In this document: one piece after another, positions 62,355 to 64,000 of the stretch
Layout of the letters: the number at the start of each line of letters is the position of its first letter
Numbering within the stretch: the stretch's first letter is position 1
From: Vibrio sp. MEBiC08052
Lineage (GTDB): Bacteria > Pseudomonadota > Gammaproteobacteria > Enterobacterales > Vibrionaceae
Assembly: GCF_001506075.1 (NCBI RefSeq)
Contig: NZ_KQ947475.1
Span: forward strand, 4,003,253-4,067,252
Direction: 5' to 3'
DNA length: 64,000 nt
The notes under the pieces: model-generated
The model's database searches: none
Seen by the model: only the letters and a program-made list of their open reading frames with translations
Told to the model about the DNA's origin: nothing
Translations under genes and position numbers: made by a program

Positions 62355-62831
62355 TTACTGAATATCGAGTAGTTCAACGTCAAAAATGAGCATCGAACCG
62401 GGTGGAATAGTGCTGATGCCGCGATTTCCGTAGGCCAGATGTGCCGGAATAAATAAACGCATTTTCTGCCCGACAACCATCAATTGTAATCCCTCTTGCC
62501 AGCCTTTAATGACTTGTCTGACGCCAAAGGTAATCGGCTTCTTGCGTTCAACTGAGCTATCGAACATTTTGCCGTTTAATAACGTCCCGTGGTAATGGAC
62601 TTTGACTTTATTCGTTGGCATCGGATGTTGCGTGCCGGTTCCTTCTTGCAGAATCTGATATTGCAAGCCGCTTTCTGTCGTGATGACACCTTCTTGTTGC
62701 GCATTTTGTTCCAGAAATGCTTTTCCTTCACTGATATTTTTTGCCGCGGTCTGGCTTCGTTTCCAGTTGCGGTAAAGAAAAATACCGGCGATGACAAACA
62801 TGAAAAGAGAGAAAATATAATTTTTATCCAT
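62355..62831 (-). CDS. Membrane-anchored FKBP-type peptidyl-prolyl isomerase
   Basis: 158 residues from the ATG at 62831 (AAGGAAT upstream), better than the longer open frame from 62873. N-terminal anchor (YIFSLFMFVIAGIFLY), short linker helix, then an FKBP domain: VHYHGTLLNGKMFDSSVERKKPITFGV, VIKGWQEGLQLMVVGQKMRLFIPAHLAYG, IPPGSMLIFDVELLDI. Speeds proline isomerisation in proteins at the periplasmic face. Confidence 0.9.
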   Translation of the reverse strand: MDKNYIFSLFMFVIAGIFLYRNWKRSQTAAKNISEGKAFLEQNAQQEGVITTESGLQYQILQEGTGTQHPMPTNKVKVHYHGTLLNGKMFDSSVERKKPITFGVRQVIKGWQEGLQLMVVGQKMRLFIPAHLAYGNRGISTIPPGSMLIFDVELLDIQ

Positions 62832-63090
62832 GGTGAATCTATTCCTTGGGTTGAATCGATGATCCCCGTTCACAATGAATCACTTATAGGCTCTTTTGGT
62901 ATCTCAGAGACGATATCGTCTGAATTCGTATTTTGTGTGGGGATCTCGCGGATAGGCATATTTCAGCGAAAAGCGCGGATAAAGGCAATCTTTCTTGTTT
63001 CACAATCAGGCAAATGTCGAAAAATCAGCTATAAAGTTTTTATGATTTAGCCGATAAAGTGAGTATGTCGGAAATAAGGATCGTGAATCA

Positions 63091-63705
63091 ATGAAGTTTA
63101 TCGTTTATCTATTAAGCTTCTGTCTTTTCGGGTGTGGTTCACTTGTCACTGACCGTTTGTTCGATGACAACATGCTGGATAGAGCGCCTAAGAATAACTC
63201 AGATGTACGTTATCCTGAGTGGGGTAAGTTGCCGAAGACGGTACGCTCCGGTGTTCAGGGGCCGCAAGGGCAGAAAAGAGCCGATAACGCTTATCAGTCA
63301 TTACAACGTTTTTTGCTTAATAATCGCATTGATTACGAAGTCTTACCGGGTCAGTTTATGATTGTGCGGGTCAAGCGGACCATTCAATTTGCGGTCGGTT
63401 CTGCGAATGTCACCCCGGAATCACGGCTTTGGTTAGAGAAAGTAAAAAATTATCTGGCCACTGCATATGGGCTTGAATTGGTGATTGACGGGCATACCGA
63501 TGATCTGGGGGATTCCCGTTACAATGATCAATTATCGAAAAAACGAGCTGAAGCCGTCAAACGGATCATTGCAAATAACCGAGTTTCTCTCGATTCAATT
63601 TATACCCGAGGATATGGAGATGTTGTTCCGGCATGTACCAACCAGACGCAAAAAGGGAAGGCGTGTAACCGGCGTGTCGAGCTGTTCTTTATTCTTCCGA
63701 CCTGA
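63091..63705 (+). CDS. OmpA-family lipoprotein
   Basis: 204 residues. Lipobox LFGC with Cys15, so outer- or inner-membrane lipid-anchored. Periplasmic linker, then an OmpA peptidoglycan-binding domain with DGHTDDLGDSRYNDQLSKKRAEAVKRIIANN and RGYGDVVPACTNQTQKGKACNRRVELFF; Asp/Arg residues that hold diaminopimelate are present. Two extra cysteines near the end may form a disulfide. Anchors envelope to cell wall; specific partner unknown. Confidence 0.85.
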   Translation: MKFIVYLLSFCLFGCGSLVTDRLFDDNMLDRAPKNNSDVRYPEWGKLPKTVRSGVQGPQGQKRADNAYQSLQRFLLNNRIDYEVLPGQFMIVRVKRTIQFAVGSANVTPESRLWLEKVKNYLATAYGLELVIDGHTDDLGDSRYNDQLSKKRAEAVKRIIANNRVSLDSIYTRGYGDVVPACTNQTQKGKACNRRVELFFILPT

Positions 63706-63740
63706 TTGATTTCAATTATTTATTCGTAGGGTTCGACGCA

Positions 63741-63771
63741 AAAAAAACGCCAGCAATTTGCTGGCGTTTTT
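63741..63771. terminator. Bidirectional terminator
   Basis: AAAACGCCAGC/GCTGGCGTTTT stem between the OmpA-like and transketolase genes, A- and T-runs on both sides. Confidence 0.9.
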
Positions 63772-63808
63772 GTCATACAGTTTGATTGACTGTTTTTAAA
63801 GTAAGGAT

Positions 63809-64000
63809 TTACCCTAAAGACTGCGCAACTTCGACAACATTCTCGACGGTAAAGCCGAACAACTTGAACAGTTCATCCGCCGGTGCCGACTCACCAAAGC
63901 TGGTCATGCCGACAATCCGGCCATTGAGACCAACATACTTGTACCAGTAATCTGCAATACCCGCTTCAATTGCAACACGTGCAGTCACCGCAGCAGGCAG
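63809..64000 (-). CDS. tkt: Transketolase, C-terminal 63 residues
   Basis: The frame runs off the right edge; only the C-terminus is seen. It reads ...VAIEAGIADYWYKYVGLNGR...GMTSFGESAPADELFKLFGFT...VAQSLG, the conserved end of bacterial transketolase. Thiamine-diphosphate enzyme of the pentose phosphate pathway. Which of the paralogues it is cannot be told. Confidence 0.9.
   Translation of the reverse strand: MPAAVTARVAIEAGIADYWYKYVGLNGRIVGMTSFGESAPADELFKLFGFTVENVVEVAQSLG

Overview
The window is chromosomal DNA of a gamma-proteobacterium, almost certainly a Vibrio or close relative. The evidence is an intact thrS-infC-rpmI-rplT block with infC starting at ATT, a Vibrio/enteric-type rbsDACBKR operon, a YidE-type transporter, a Fur-controlled sitABCD operon, and kappa/HP1/P2-like phage tail genes. 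The ACC deaminase gene acdS with its divergent Lrp-type regulator hints at a plant- or sediment-associated species; that is inference. No tRNA, rRNA or CRISPR array was seen. Layout: 1-6.3 kb holds the end of a solute-binding protein gene, a 4-oxalomesaconate tautomerase/PrpF-like gene and a tripartite tricarboxylate transporter (periplasmic binder, fused TctA-TctB) with a tandem universal stress protein. 6.3-15.1 kb is an accessory region. Two direct copies of a ~263-bp multi-hairpin repeat bracket a pyocin-S/GH-E-nuclease toxin with an ankyrin-repeat partner (likely immunity), an AT-rich alpha/beta hydrolase and an unknown regulator. Beyond the second repeat lie a membrane-anchored GH25 muramidase, a polytopic membrane protein and a divergent membrane-anchored protein. 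15.1-21.6 kb is the complete ribose operon with a perfect LacI-family operator upstream. 21.9-27.3 kb holds yidE and, on the minus strand, sitABCD behind a near-perfect Fur box, with a candidate 37-aa small gene on the other side of the box. 27.7-32.5 kb holds a MaoC dehydratase, the acdR/acdS pair and a DcuA-type transporter.

The most interesting element is at 32.5-55.6 kb. It is a phage-derived locus with an S24 repressor, two replication-type genes, holin, SAR-type endolysin, nested spanins, an Ogr/Delta zinc finger and a full contractile tail. The tail set comprises sheath, tube, a frameshifted assembly chaperone, a short tape measure, baseplate J/I, spike, and three tandem tail-fibre genes each followed by a probable assembly gene. 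No capsid, portal, terminase or integrase gene is present. This is the composition of an R-type tailocin (phage-tail-like bacteriocin). Its fibre set suggests multiple or switchable target ranges, and retention of replication-like genes is unusual for the class.

56-64 kb is conserved housekeeping: thrS with a tRNA-Thr anticodon-arm mimic in its leader, infC, rpmI, rplT, an MFS sugar-efflux-type transporter, a GNAT acetyltransferase, a HAD phosphatase, an FKBP isomerase, an OmpA-like lipoprotein and the 3' end of a transketolase gene. A cross-cutting oddity is that at least six genes have short (11-19 bp) tandem duplications at or just after their stop codons, several containing the stop codon itself.
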